Below, piece by piece: positions 9,510-19,708 of a DNA stretch of 64,000 nucleotides (the first letter of the stretch is position 1; every line of letters starts with the position of its first letter). The notes beneath the pieces were generated by a model. That model saw only the letters and a program-made list of their open reading frames with translations, did not search any database and was not told the DNA's origin. The DNA comes from Isachenkonia alkalipeptolytica (GTDB lineage: Bacteria > Bacillota > Clostridia > Peptostreptococcales > T1SED10-28). The stretch is taken from assembly GCF_009910325.1 (NCBI RefSeq), contig NZ_SUMG01000002.1:62001-126000 (forward strand). The letters run 5' to 3'. The translations under genes and the position numbers were made by a program.

Positions 9510-9537
9510 TGCTTTTAAATTCTATCCCGTTGATTTT

Positions 9538-11745
<2,208 letters not shown>

Positions 11746-11892
11746 TCATGAATTTTGTTCGTCCGTTGATCTCGATATAGACTTAATTACACATATCTTT
11801 CCTATACCCAATTACCGCTGTTGTTTAACAAAATTTCTGATAATTACAGTGGTATTCACCGGACCGTTTTTACGGGCCTCCTCTTGATTGGA

Positions 11893-13098
11893 TTAAACAC
11901 TGGAATAAAGCCCATCCCAAACAATTTTCCGGTAATGATCCCGGTCCGTATCCCCCTCCGTGGAAATACAAAGGATTTTGGATGCTTCGTTCAGCTTCAA
12001 CTCTTTCTTCAGATCCGATAGTTCCTCCCGGGCCATCACCTGGGCTACAAGACCCAGCGTTACCCCACCACTTTCCCCGGAGATGATTCTTCGATCCTCT
12101 CCCAGGGGATTCCCAAGAATACGCATTCCCTTCGCCGCAATGGTGTCGGGCACCGACAGAAAATGATTTCCGTGATTTTTTAAAATCTCCCAGCCCAGGG
12201 TGGAGACCTCACCACAGGCAAGTCCTGCCATAATCGTGTCCAAATCCCCCGTTACCTGTTGTAAACTGCCGTCCCTTGCCCCTGCGGTTTTAAAAACGCA
12301 GTCCGCCTTATCCGGCTCCACAATAATGATCTTCGGAGAATTTTCCCCTTGATAGTAATCCGTAAAAAAACCGGTTAATGCCCCGGCCATGGATCCCACC
12401 CCCGCTTGCAGGAAAACATGGGTAAGCTCCCGGCCCTTCAGCTGTTCCGTAATTTCATATCCCAGGGTGGTGTACCCTTCCATAATCCACCGGGGAATTT
12501 TTTCATAACCCTCCCAAGCGGTATCTTGAATAAGCACCCCGTTGTTTTTTTCCGCCTCTTCCTTTGCAAGCCGCACCGAATCATCATAGTTCCGATCGGT
12601 AATATAAGCCTTCGCTCCCAGGTCTCTTATACTGTTTAAGCGCTCCGCCGCGCTCCCCTTGGGAAGGTACACCACACTTTGATATCCCAGCTCCTTCGCC
12701 GCCCAGGCTATGCCTCTTCCGTGATTGCCGTCGGTGGCGGTGAAAAAGGTGATCTCGCCGATTTTCTCTTTGATGCTTTTACTCTTCAATAGGTCATAGG
12801 ATAAGTCTTTAATGTCCATCCCCAGTTGATCTGCAATATAGCTTCCGATGGCATAGGTCCCCCCTAGGGCTTTAAAGGCATTCAGTCCGAATCGGTAACT
12901 CTCGTCTTTGACATAAATCCCACTTAATCCTAAGTATTGGGATAGTTCCGAAAGCTCCCGCAGGGGTGTCACCCCGTAATTGGGAAAGGTTTCATGGAAC
13001 CGTTTCGCTTTCTTACCCATTTTCACCCCAAATTCCCCGGAGGAGGCCTCCTTTTTCTTTTCCCTTTTATTGCTGATCCATTGAATCTCCTTCATCAT
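11893..13098 (-). CDS. dpaL: Diaminopropionate ammonia-lyase
   Basis: A fold-type II PLP enzyme that splits 2,3-diaminopropionate into pyruvate and two ammonia. The cofactor lysine is Lys76 in FGLNAFKALGG. Also visible are ATDGNHGRGIAWAAKELG near 120, the phosphate-binding loop QAGVGSMAGALTG, and the C-terminal serine-loop region SGESGGVTLGL. Length (about 401 residues) matches E. coli YgeX. The frame opens with a GTG at 13104, but the ATG at 13098 is better placed behind GGAAGG. It lies next to an IclR regulator and one gene from tryptophanase, so it belongs to an amino-acid lyase neighbourhood yielding pyruvate and ammonia. A related threonine/serine lyase role is less likely given the clear DpaL signatures. 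Confidence 0.9.
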   Translation of the reverse strand: MMKEIQWISNKREKKKEASSGEFGVKMGKKAKRFHETFPNYGVTPLRELSELSQYLGLSGIYVKDESYRFGLNAFKALGGTYAIGSYIADQLGMDIKDLSYDLLKSKSIKEKIGEITFFTATDGNHGRGIAWAAKELGYQSVVYLPKGSAAERLNSIRDLGAKAYITDRNYDDSVRLAKEEAEKNNGVLIQDTAWEGYEKIPRWIMEGYTTLGYEITEQLKGRELTHVFLQAGVGSMAGALTGFFTDYYQGENSPKIIIVEPDKADCVFKTAGARDGSLQQVTGDLDTIMAGLACGEVSTLGWEILKNHGNHFLSVPDTIAAKGMRILGNPLGEDRRIISGESGGVTLGLVAQVMAREELSDLKKELKLNEASKILCISTEGDTDRDHYRKIVWDGLYSSV

Positions 13099-13200
13099 CC
13101 TCACCTTCCCATAATGTATTTTGTCTTTCCCGAAAAATTCTTTTCTTTATATGTGATTATATCCCCAAGGCCTTCTCTTTCCAATAAATAATAAAAAAAA

Positions 13201-13228
13201 CCGAAAAAGAAATCCCTTTCCTTTTCGG
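13201..13228 (-). terminator. Intrinsic terminator after the IclR gene
   Basis: A 12-bp stem (CCGAAAAGGAAA with TTTCTTTTTCGG, one G-U pair) and a 4-base loop are followed on the minus strand by eight T. It lies between the regulator gene and dpaL, so dpaL needs its own promoter or read-through. Confidence 0.88.
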
Positions 13229-13234
13229 GTAGCA

Positions 13235-13981
13235 TTAGAACTTAGATGATATTTCCGATGCGGTCTCCATTACCCGATCAATAAAAAACTGTTCCTTTTC
13301 TATACGAAAGGTAGGCACGGAAATACTAACCGCCGCAATACAGTGCACCATTTCATCGAAAATCGGTGCGCCGAAACAGGTAAGGCCCGCCTCCACTTCT
13401 TCCCGGTCAATGGCAAAACCATTCTCCCGAACGGTTTGTAAGGATTCCCGGATCTCTTTCCGGTCCGTAAGGGTACGATTGTTATAGGCTTTTAGGGGTT
13501 CCTTGGCGTTCATCAATTGATCCAAGCAGCCGTTACTGTTATAGGCCAGCAAACATTTTCCCACAGAGGTGGCATGGAGTTGCCGCTTATCCCCGATATT
13601 CGGTACCGCGGAAAATTTTCGTTCGGGATTCGCCTTTAATACCGTTACCGCATAGATTCCCTGGGCAATGGAAATATTAACACTCTCATTGATTTCCTGG
13701 GCCAATAACTGGATTACCCCCTGGGCCTGTTTTTCCAGCTGACTGACGGTTTCCGTTTTGCTTCCGATTAAGTAGGGCTTGATGGTCAAATAATACTTCT
13801 TCGTTTCCTGTTCCCGGTATACATACCCCGCCTCTTCCAAAGTAATAACCAATCGATGGGTTGTGCTACTGGGAAACTGGAGTCGTTCTCCGATTTCAGT
13901 GATGCTCCAGGCCGGCTTCTCCGTGAAAAGCTCCAGAACGTGCAGCGCCTTTGTTACCGATTGGATGCTTCCCTTACTCAT
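13235..13981 (-). CDS. IclR-family transcriptional regulator
   Basis: The first 70 residues form the winged helix-turn-helix (WSITEIGERLQFPSSTTHRL holds the recognition helix), and the remainder is the IclR effector-binding domain with LHATSVGKCLLAY, REEVEAGLTCFGAP and CIAAVSISVP. At 248 residues it is full length, with GGAGG 7 bases ahead of the ATG. IclR regulators usually control a neighbouring catabolic gene in answer to a small acid. Here dpaL lies just downstream and tryptophanase just upstream, so either is a candidate target. The effector cannot be read from the sequence. Confidence 0.9.
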   Translation of the reverse strand: MSKGSIQSVTKALHVLELFTEKPAWSITEIGERLQFPSSTTHRLVITLEEAGYVYREQETKKYYLTIKPYLIGSKTETVSQLEKQAQGVIQLLAQEINESVNISIAQGIYAVTVLKANPERKFSAVPNIGDKRQLHATSVGKCLLAYNSNGCLDQLMNAKEPLKAYNNRTLTDRKEIRESLQTVRENGFAIDREEVEAGLTCFGAPIFDEMVHCIAAVSISVPTFRIEKEQFFIDRVMETASEISSKF

Positions 13982-14000
13982 AATTCTTCCTCCTTTAGAA

Positions 14001-14028
14001 AAAAGCCGGAGAATCGCCTCCGGCTTTT
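14001..14028 (-). terminator. Intrinsic terminator after tnaA
   Basis: AAAAGCCGGAG pairs perfectly with CTCCGGCTTTT over a 6-base loop, then six T on the minus strand. It ends the tryptophanase transcript just ahead of the IclR ribosome site. Confidence 0.9.
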
Positions 14029-14041
14029 ATTACCTTCTTAC

Positions 14042-15421
14042 TTATTCAATGGGCTTGAGTTTCGCCGTGAAATGTCTTAAGATCGGAGGCTCCCAGGTAA
14101 TTTCATATCCCTTTAAGCTGTCGGCCTTTTCTTTAATGGCAATTAAGGCTTCCACAATGACGTCCAGATGAGACTGGGTATAGACTCTTCTCGGTACCGC
14201 CAGTCGGGTGAACTCAAACTCCGACTCAATCTGCTCTCCGGTATCGGGATTGTTCCCCATCATATAGGACCCGATGTCGCAGGAACGGATTCCCGCTTCC
14301 TTGTAAAGCTCTAGGGCTAAGGTTTGGGCCGGGAACTGATAGTAGGGAATATGGGGAAGCATTTTTTTCGCATCCACAAACAGGGCATGACCCCCTGCCG
14401 GAGATTGATGGGCAATGCCCGCTTCCTTCAGTTTCCCCGCAAGGTATTCGATTTGTCCCACCCGGTACTGAAGATAGTCATAGTCCGTTCCTTCTTGTAG
14501 TCCGATGGCCATGGCCTCTAAATCCCGGCCCGCCAGGCCTCCGTAGGAAATAAATCCTTCCAGGGGAATGGTTCTGGCTTTCACGGTTTCAAATAAGTCT
14601 TCCCGGTCCTTGACTCCGATTAATCCTCCCATGTTGATAATGGCGTCTTTTTTCGCACTCATGGTAAAGACTTCTCCATAACTGAATATTTCTCTTGCAA
14701 TATCCTTGATGGATTTATTTTCATATCCTTCTTCTCTTTCCTTGATAAAGTAGGCATTTTCCGCGTAACGGGCCGCATCAATGCATACGGGAATATCATA
14801 TTTTTTCCCAATTTCACTGGTTTCCCGGATGTTTTCCATGGATACCGGTTGACCGCCGGCACTGTTGTTGGTCACCGTAATAATAATCAGCCCCACTTTT
14901 TCCCGTCCATGCTCTTCAATTAAGGATACCAGTCGCTTATTGTCCATATTTCCTTTGAAGGGATGGTAGGATTCCGTGTCCGCCGCTTCCTCTATTACGC
15001 AATCAATAGCCCTGGCTCCGGCTAATTCCACATGGGCCCGGGTGGTGTCAAAGTGCATGTTGGAAATTGCAACTTTCCCCTCTTGTAAGTACATGGGCAT
15101 AACCACTTTCTCCGCGGCTCTTCCCTGATGTACCGGTTGGAAATATTCATATCCAAAGATATCTTTAGCGGACTTCATCAGCTCTTTATAACTTCTGGAT
15201 CCCGAGTAGGCTTCGTCCCCCCGCATCACACCGCTCCACTGCTGATCGCTCATGGCACCGGTCCCGCTGTCGGTTAACAGGTCAATATAGACATCATCGG
15301 AATTCAAGGCAAATACGTTGTAGTTTGCCTCTTTGATTTTTTCAATACGCTCTTCCCGGCTTAGGACCTTAATGGGCTCCACCATTTTGATTTTGAAAGG
15401 TTCAGCAAAGTACTTTGACAT
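14042..15421 (-). CDS. tnaA: Tryptophanase
   Basis: A PLP-dependent beta-eliminating lyase that turns tryptophan into indole, pyruvate and ammonia. Characteristic blocks are [46 protein letters not shown] and [12 protein letters not shown] (cofactor Lys258). Two positions separate tryptophanase from the close relative tyrosine phenol-lyase. Asp125 in HFDTTRAH matches tryptophanase Asp137, where the phenol-lyase has Thr. Ile383 in CDIGS matches tryptophanase Ile396, where the phenol-lyase has its phenol-binding Arg. I choose the ATG at 15421, behind GGAG at 8 bases; it gives an N-terminus like E. coli TnaA. An upstream leader ORF with one Trp codon may regulate it. Confidence 0.92.
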   Translation of the reverse strand: MSKYFAEPFKIKMVEPIKVLSREERIEKIKEANYNVFALNSDDVYIDLLTDSGTGAMSDQQWSGVMRGDEAYSGSRSYKELMKSAKDIFGYEYFQPVHQGRAAEKVVMPMYLQEGKVAISNMHFDTTRAHVELAGARAIDCVIEEAADTESYHPFKGNMDNKRLVSLIEEHGREKVGLIIITVTNNSAGGQPVSMENIRETSEIGKKYDIPVCIDAARYAENAYFIKEREEGYENKSIKDIAREIFSYGEVFTMSAKKDAIINMGGLIGVKDREDLFETVKARTIPLEGFISYGGLAGRDLEAMAIGLQEGTDYDYLQYRVGQIEYLAGKLKEAGIAHQSPAGGHALFVDAKKMLPHIPYYQFPAQTLALELYKEAGIRSCDIGSYMMGNNPDTGEQIESEFEFTRLAVPRRVYTQSHLDVIVEALIAIKEKADSLKGYEITWEPPILRHFTAKLKPIE

Positions 15422-15449
15422 ATTGATCGCTCCAATCATCGTTTAGTTT

Positions 15450-15530
15450 TTATTTAATACCCTCTACTTGTTCCCACATTACGGGAATCATTCCCGCATT
15501 ATGAATATAATTGAAAGAGAACTTCATCAT
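15450..15530 (-). CDS. Possible tryptophanase leader peptide
   Basis: A 25-26 codon ORF (two adjacent in-frame ATGs at 15530 and 15527) ends 28 bases before tnaA. The N-terminal part reads MKFSFNYIHNAG and the C-terminal part MIPVMWEQVEGIK. Its single Trp codon (15476-15474) is followed after three residues by Glu, like the Trp-x3-Asp spacing in E. coli TnaC. The terminal proline of TnaC is missing, the ribosome site (AAAGAG) is weak, and the gap to tnaA is much shorter than in E. coli. A chance ORF is quite possible. Confidence 0.35.
   Translation of the reverse strand: MMKFSFNYIHNAGMIPVMWEQVEGIK
15471..15496 (-). promoter_or_regulatory. Mutually exclusive hairpins upstream of tnaA
   Basis: On the minus strand CGGGAA-TGA-TTCCCG (15496-15482) can fold, or its TTCCC can instead pair with GGGAA at 15475-15471. 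The second stem contains the leader's Trp codon. Stems are only 5-6 bp, and no T-run follows, so this is at most a translational or Rho-type switch. Confidence 0.3.
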
Positions 15531-15548
15531 TCTCTTTCATCTGACTAT

Positions 15549-15577
15549 ATTTTATATGATATTGATGAATTTTACAA
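15549..15577 (-). promoter_or_regulatory. Candidate tnaA promoter
   Basis: Minus-strand TTGTAA, a 17-base spacer and TAAAAT. Transcription would begin near 15542, just ahead of the leader ORF. Confidence 0.45.
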
Positions 15578-15615
15578 GGCAAAAAAACAAACGGAGAATT
15601 CAGTTTTGAAAAGCC

Positions 15616-15636
15616 CCGGCGTGGTATCCACGCCGG
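15616..15636 (-). terminator. Intrinsic terminator after exonuclease gene
   Basis: CCGGCGTGG and CCACGCCGG pair over a 3-base loop. The stem can extend by GCC/GGC and is followed on the minus strand by GCTTTTC. It lies about 60 bases past the exonuclease stop. Confidence 0.65.
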
Positions 15637-15696
15637 AGGCCATTACTTGAACTTTTAATTTCGTATAAGCAAATCAGATTTTCTTAGTAAGGATCC

Positions 15697-16524
15697 CTAC
15701 AAATCAATTTCAAATAATATGGGCGTGTGGTCTTGTCTTGGACCTGAATCAATCATTTCAGATTTAATAACCCGATCGGCAATACGGTCACTCACCAGCC
15801 AATAGTCAATTCTCCATCCTGAATTATTGATTTTACTTGTCTTTGCCCGTTGAGCCCACCAAGTATAAACACCGGTTACATCACCATGAATACGACGAAA
15901 GGTATCTGTAAATCCTTTTGCCAAAAGATTTGTGAAGCCTTGCCGTTCCTCATCGGTAAAGCCCGCTGAATTACGATTATTATTAGGATGAGCCAAATCA
16001 ATTTCTTTATGTGCTACGTTAAAATCACCCGTTGCAATAACATACTTCTTTTTATCCAGATTTGCTAGGTACTCTGCATACTTTTTGTCCCAAATCTGAC
16101 GTTCTTCTAAACGATTCAAACCATCTCCTGCATTAGGTGTGTAAACTTGTGTTAAGTAGAACTCATCAAACTCTAATGTGATGATTCGCCCCTCAGAGTC
16201 CATGGTACTCGGTGCACCAAGTACCGGATAGGTAACGGATGGTTCCAGATCCTTCTTATATAAAAACATGGTACCTGCATAACCCTTGCGGGCCGGCTCC
16301 ACTGAAACATTCCAAACAATTTCATAGTCAGCAAACTTATCCTTCAAAATTTCTAAATGCTTTTTAGTAGGACCCTTGTTAGGTAACTTTGTTTCCTGTA
16401 AGGCAATCACTTCCGGACTATATTCTATAATCCTGTTTAATACATCTCTAGATAATAAAGCACGAGCTGAATCACTTGTTAATGCTGCATTTAATGAATC
16501 AATATTCCATGAAATAAACTTCAT
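15697..16524 (-). CDS. exoA: Exodeoxyribonuclease III-type AP endonuclease
   Basis: This EEP-fold nuclease cuts DNA at abasic sites and removes 3' blocks during base-excision repair. Motifs are SWNIDS at the N-terminus, ALQETKL (metal-binding Glu), TQVYTPNAG, TGDFNVAH, WRIDYWL and the C-terminal DHTPILFE with the catalytic Asp-His. Start is the ATG at 16524 behind AAAGGAGG; the frame opens nine codons earlier without support. The protein strongly resembles the ExoA of streptococci and lactobacilli (for example GPTKKHLEILKD and PARKGYAGTMFLYKK). Its DNA is visibly richer in A+T and lacks the CCGG-type codons common in neighbours. I infer horizontal acquisition. Length 275 residues. Confidence 0.9.
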   Translation of the reverse strand: MKFISWNIDSLNAALTSDSARALLSRDVLNRIIEYSPEVIALQETKLPNKGPTKKHLEILKDKFADYEIVWNVSVEPARKGYAGTMFLYKKDLEPSVTYPVLGAPSTMDSEGRIITLEFDEFYLTQVYTPNAGDGLNRLEERQIWDKKYAEYLANLDKKKYVIATGDFNVAHKEIDLAHPNNNRNSAGFTDEERQGFTNLLAKGFTDTFRRIHGDVTGVYTWWAQRAKTSKINNSGWRIDYWLVSDRIADRVIKSEMIDSGPRQDHTPILFEIDL

Positions 16525-16590
16525 TGTTTTTCCTCCTTTATATATCACCAACTAAATTTTTCGCATCTGTATCCTAATATAATCATAACT

Positions 16591-17958
16591 TTACGGTACA
16601 ATTTTACCACGTTTATACATCAATGCCACACACTCAACATGGCTTGTGTGGGGGAATAGGTCCACCGGTTGAACTTCTTTGGTCTGATAACCCCGTTCTT
16701 CTAAATAGGCTAAGTCCCTTGCCAGTGTGGAAGGGTTACAGGAGACGTAAACGATTTTTTTCGGATCCATTTTCACCATGGTCTCCAGTACCGTTTCCTC
16801 ACACCCCTTTCTCGGGGGGTCCACCACCACTACATCGGCGGTGATGCCTTTTTCGTAAAGTTTCGGTACCACATCCTCTGCGGCGCCCAGTAAAAACTCC
16901 GTGTTGGATAGATTGTTCAGTTCCCCATTTTTCTTCGCATCCTCAATGGCTTCGGGAACGATTTCAATGCCGTAAACTTTCTTTGCCTGTTGGGCAAGGA
17001 ATAAGGAGATGCTTCCGATTCCGCAGTAGAGATCAAATACAGTTTCTTCTCTTTTAAGGTCCGCATAATCCAAAGCTTTTTGATAAAGCACCTGGGTTTG
17101 TGTGGGATTTACTTGAAAGAAGGACCGGGGAGAAATGTAAAAGGATAGATCCATTAGCTGATCTACAATGTATCCTTCCCCGTAAAGTGTTGCCGTCTTC
17201 TCACCGAAAATTACATTTGTGTTTTTCGTATTAATATTTTGCACCACGGTTTTAAGGTTCTTGACTTCTTTTTTCAACTCCCGGATGAGCTCCTCTTTAT
17301 AGGGAAGCTCTTTCCCGTTGATGACAAAGATTACCATCACTTCTCCGGTTTTATTACTGACTCGACTGACCATATGCCGCAGGAGACCTTGCCGGCTTTT
17401 TTCATCATATACCGTTACTGAGTATTTTCCAATGTACTCTTTGACAATTTTGGTTAATACATCATTGACCGGATGCTGAATATAGCAATGCTCCGTGTTT
17501 ACAATTTCATGGGTTCCGGTTTTAAAAAATCCCATAACCGGAGTGTTTCCTTCCATGCCGACGGGAAACTGGGCTTTGTTTCGGTAGTGGTAGGGTTCTT
17601 TCATTCCCATTGCTGCATGCACCGGTGCATCAATTTTCCCTAATCGCTGTAAGGTTTCCCGAACCCGTCTGGTTTTTATATTCAGTTGCTCTGAGTAATC
17701 CAGGCTCATGATTTGACACCCGCCGCAAACCTCGGCAATAGGACAACGGGGGATCACCCGCTGATCGGAAGGCTTTTGTATATCCAGCAGTTTAGCAAAT
17801 CCGTAGTTCTTTTTCAGTTTCGTAACCTCCACCTTCAGTTCATCTCCAGGAAGACCTCCTTGAATAAATAGGGGGATTCCTTTAACTTTACCGACCCCTT
17901 CCCCTTTATGACCGATATCCTCTATGGTTACAGTATATATTCCGTTTTTCTTAAGCAT
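16591..17958 (-). CDS. rlmD: 23S rRNA (uracil-5-)-methyltransferase, RlmD/RlmCD type
   Basis: A TrmA-family RNA methyltransferase that places a methyl group on C5 of uracil using S-adenosylmethionine. It starts with a TRAM domain (TVTIEDIGHKGEGVGKVKG), followed by an iron-sulfur cysteine cluster (CPIAEVCGGC). The Rossmann domain has FDLYCGIGSISLFLAQ and VVVDPPRKGCEE, and the catalytic cysteine lies in VSCNPSTLARDL. The ATG at 17958 has AAGGAG 10 bases upstream and yields a 455-residue product; the ATG at 18006 lacks a ribosome site. Gram-positives usually carry one or two such paralogues, and which uridine is modified cannot be decided here. It is transcribed away from the GerM-like gene. Confidence 0.88.
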   Translation of the reverse strand: MLKKNGIYTVTIEDIGHKGEGVGKVKGIPLFIQGGLPGDELKVEVTKLKKNYGFAKLLDIQKPSDQRVIPRCPIAEVCGGCQIMSLDYSEQLNIKTRRVRETLQRLGKIDAPVHAAMGMKEPYHYRNKAQFPVGMEGNTPVMGFFKTGTHEIVNTEHCYIQHPVNDVLTKIVKEYIGKYSVTVYDEKSRQGLLRHMVSRVSNKTGEVMVIFVINGKELPYKEELIRELKKEVKNLKTVVQNINTKNTNVIFGEKTATLYGEGYIVDQLMDLSFYISPRSFFQVNPTQTQVLYQKALDYADLKREETVFDLYCGIGSISLFLAQQAKKVYGIEIVPEAIEDAKKNGELNNLSNTEFLLGAAEDVVPKLYEKGITADVVVVDPPRKGCEETVLETMVKMDPKKIVYVSCNPSTLARDLAYLEERGYQTKEVQPVDLFPHTSHVECVALMYKRGKIVP

Positions 17959-18121
17959 ATTTTCACGACTCCTTAATGATTCCTGATTTTCTTTTGATAA
18001 TTCCATCTTACAACATATTTATAATAAAATCATGGGTAAATTCACATATACGGTTTATTATTATTTCAAAATATTCTATAATAGTACTTAAGTACTTTTA
18101 AAGAAGGTGGTGGATAAATGC

Positions 18122-19537
18122 ATGCTTAGAGGAATCGCTAAACTTTTACTTTTAATTATTTTAGTATTTATGGCGACAGGCTTTCCCATATATTTTGACC
18201 GCATGGATGCTGAATCTTTCTGGGAGCGGGCTTCTAGCAGGATAGAGTCTCCTGAAGATCCTGAGAGTCCCGAGGCCAACGGCACCTTATATTTTCATCA
18301 TGATTTAGAACGTCAGTCCGAGGAGTCTTTTCTTCTTCATATGACCATAGAAAACCGAGGAGAAGCGGTAAATTTTCAAGAGGATTTGGTGGATTTAACA
18401 ATTACTCATGGAGGGCAGCAGTTAAAATCATTAAATCTCAATGATTTTAATATTGATATTCCCTTTGGTGAGACCATTGATCCGGAAGAAACCATTGAGT
18501 TTTCCATTGAGCTGGACCGGAGATCCTTAGGTCTTCCTTATGAATCCTATGTTTTGGAAGTTCAACCCCGGAGTGACCTGGCTCCTTTGGATGCCGAGGA
18601 TCTGGAGCTTGCTTTCTCCTTTGAGGAAAACTTCACCTATTTACCGGCAATTCCAGACATCCCCGGGAGTGAAACCGCTCTAACCCTTTATTTTCCCACA
18701 AGTATGGAGGATTACTCCGTACCGGTTACCCGGATTATTCCCTACACATCCATGCAAATTCGCGCCACGGTAGACGGCCTTTTCGATGGTCCCCAGGAAG
18801 AGTTAGGCCTTACCGTCCCGGAGGAGGGCATCATGCCTCCTTGGCGAAACCTGGCCTTTGACAATGGTCTGGCCACCATCAATCTCAGTGAGGATTTGGA
18901 AGATTTCGATGAAGATGCAACCCTTGGGCAGCAGGCTTATCGAGCCTATGCCTATTCCGTGAACGCAACAAGCTTTACGGATCGTGTACAGTTCACCTTC
19001 GATCGCCGCACCCGGGAAGAAGCCTTCGGTGGCTTTGCCGTGGAGGATCCCGTTACCTTGCCGGAAGGACCGGTTATGTACTTCGGATACGAAACCGATA
19101 CAGAGAGATTCTTACTCGTTCCAAGGTATCTTCAAGAGGATCCGCCCTTTGTGGAAAATCAAAACTATTACAACGAAGATTTTGAATTGGAAGATCCCCA
19201 GGGCTTTTATCAATTGTTAAGCTATGCAGGCCATCCCGATTATTATAATGAACAGCAACAACCCCTTATCAAGGATTCAGTTGAACTGAATAGTCTTGAG
19301 TTGGAGGACAATACCCTGGAGATTACCTTTGATGAAGGAGCTATGGAATCCATATCCCAGGACGCCGAACAGGCTATGCTGGATGGACTGCTCCTAAGCT
19401 TTACCAGCTTTTCCAATGTGGATGCCGTCGTGTTTCATATTACCGATTATGAAGAAGACTCGCTCCATCATTATTCCATCGGAAGCCCCATGGAGGCCCC
19501 GAACCATATTAATCCCGAAGAACCAAGGGACGATTAA
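18122..19537 (+). CDS. GerM-like (GerMN domain) exported protein
   Basis: An N-terminal hydrophobic segment (AKLLLLIILVFMATGFPIYF) would anchor or export the protein. Residues about 45-150 look like a small beta-sandwich (FLLHMTIENRGEAVNF, then PFGETIDPEETIEFSI) resembling the BsuPI inhibitor fold. From about 180 comes a GerMN-like domain: LTLYFPTSMEDYSVPVTR, PYTSMQIRATVDGLFDGP, then DNGLATINLSEDL. A second related half follows (LEDNTLEITFDEGAM). GerMN domains occur in GerM and related spore or envelope proteins. The composition is strongly acidic. I place the start at the ATG at 18122; the frame opens at a GTG at 18107 overlapping the ribosome site. Function unknown. Confidence 0.65.
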   Translation: MLRGIAKLLLLIILVFMATGFPIYFDRMDAESFWERASSRIESPEDPESPEANGTLYFHHDLERQSEESFLLHMTIENRGEAVNFQEDLVDLTITHGGQQLKSLNLNDFNIDIPFGETIDPEETIEFSIELDRRSLGLPYESYVLEVQPRSDLAPLDAEDLELAFSFEENFTYLPAIPDIPGSETALTLYFPTSMEDYSVPVTRIIPYTSMQIRATVDGLFDGPQEELGLTVPEEGIMPPWRNLAFDNGLATINLSEDLEDFDEDATLGQQAYRAYAYSVNATSFTDRVQFTFDRRTREEAFGGFAVEDPVTLPEGPVMYFGYETDTERFLLVPRYLQEDPPFVENQNYYNEDFELEDPQGFYQLLSYAGHPDYYNEQQQPLIKDSVELNSLELEDNTLEITFDEGAMESISQDAEQAMLDGLLLSFTSFSNVDAVVFHITDYEEDSLHHYSIGSPMEAPNHINPEEPRDD

Positions 19538-19570
19538 GTCCCCCTTAGGAAATCGTCTCTCTTAAAAAGA

Positions 19571-19596
19571 AGGTTGATCTTATCACAGATCAACCT
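19571..19596 (+). terminator. Intrinsic terminator after the GerM-like gene
   Basis: AGGTTGATCT pairs perfectly with AGATCAACCT over a 6-base loop and is followed by CCTTTTTATC on the plus strand. Confidence 0.88.
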
Positions 19597-19613
19597 CCTT
19601 TTTATCTTTATAC

Positions 19614-19694
19614 ATCTTTTATATCTTTAACATCTTTAGTATCTTTAGTATCTTTAACATCTTTAGTATCTTTAACATCTTTAGTATCTTTAAT
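19614..19694. repeat. Tandem 9-bp repeat, nine units
   Basis: Units ATCTTTA+GT or ATCTTTA+AC run head to tail between the GerM-like gene terminator and the aldo/keto reductase stop. A less perfect unit precedes them at 19604. On the minus strand the array follows the reductase TAG codon in the same frame and would encode Leu-Lys-Ile/Met repeats if the stop were read through. Confidence 0.9.
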
Positions 19695-19708
19695 AATCGG
19701 ATCTCCTT

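Noticed and set aside
14042-15421. Tyrosine phenol-lyase
   Set aside because: The Asp and Ile at the two discriminating positions match tryptophanase, not the Thr and Arg of the phenol-lyase.
19614-19694. CRISPR array
   Set aside because: Units are only 9 bases, without spacers and with no cas genes nearby.
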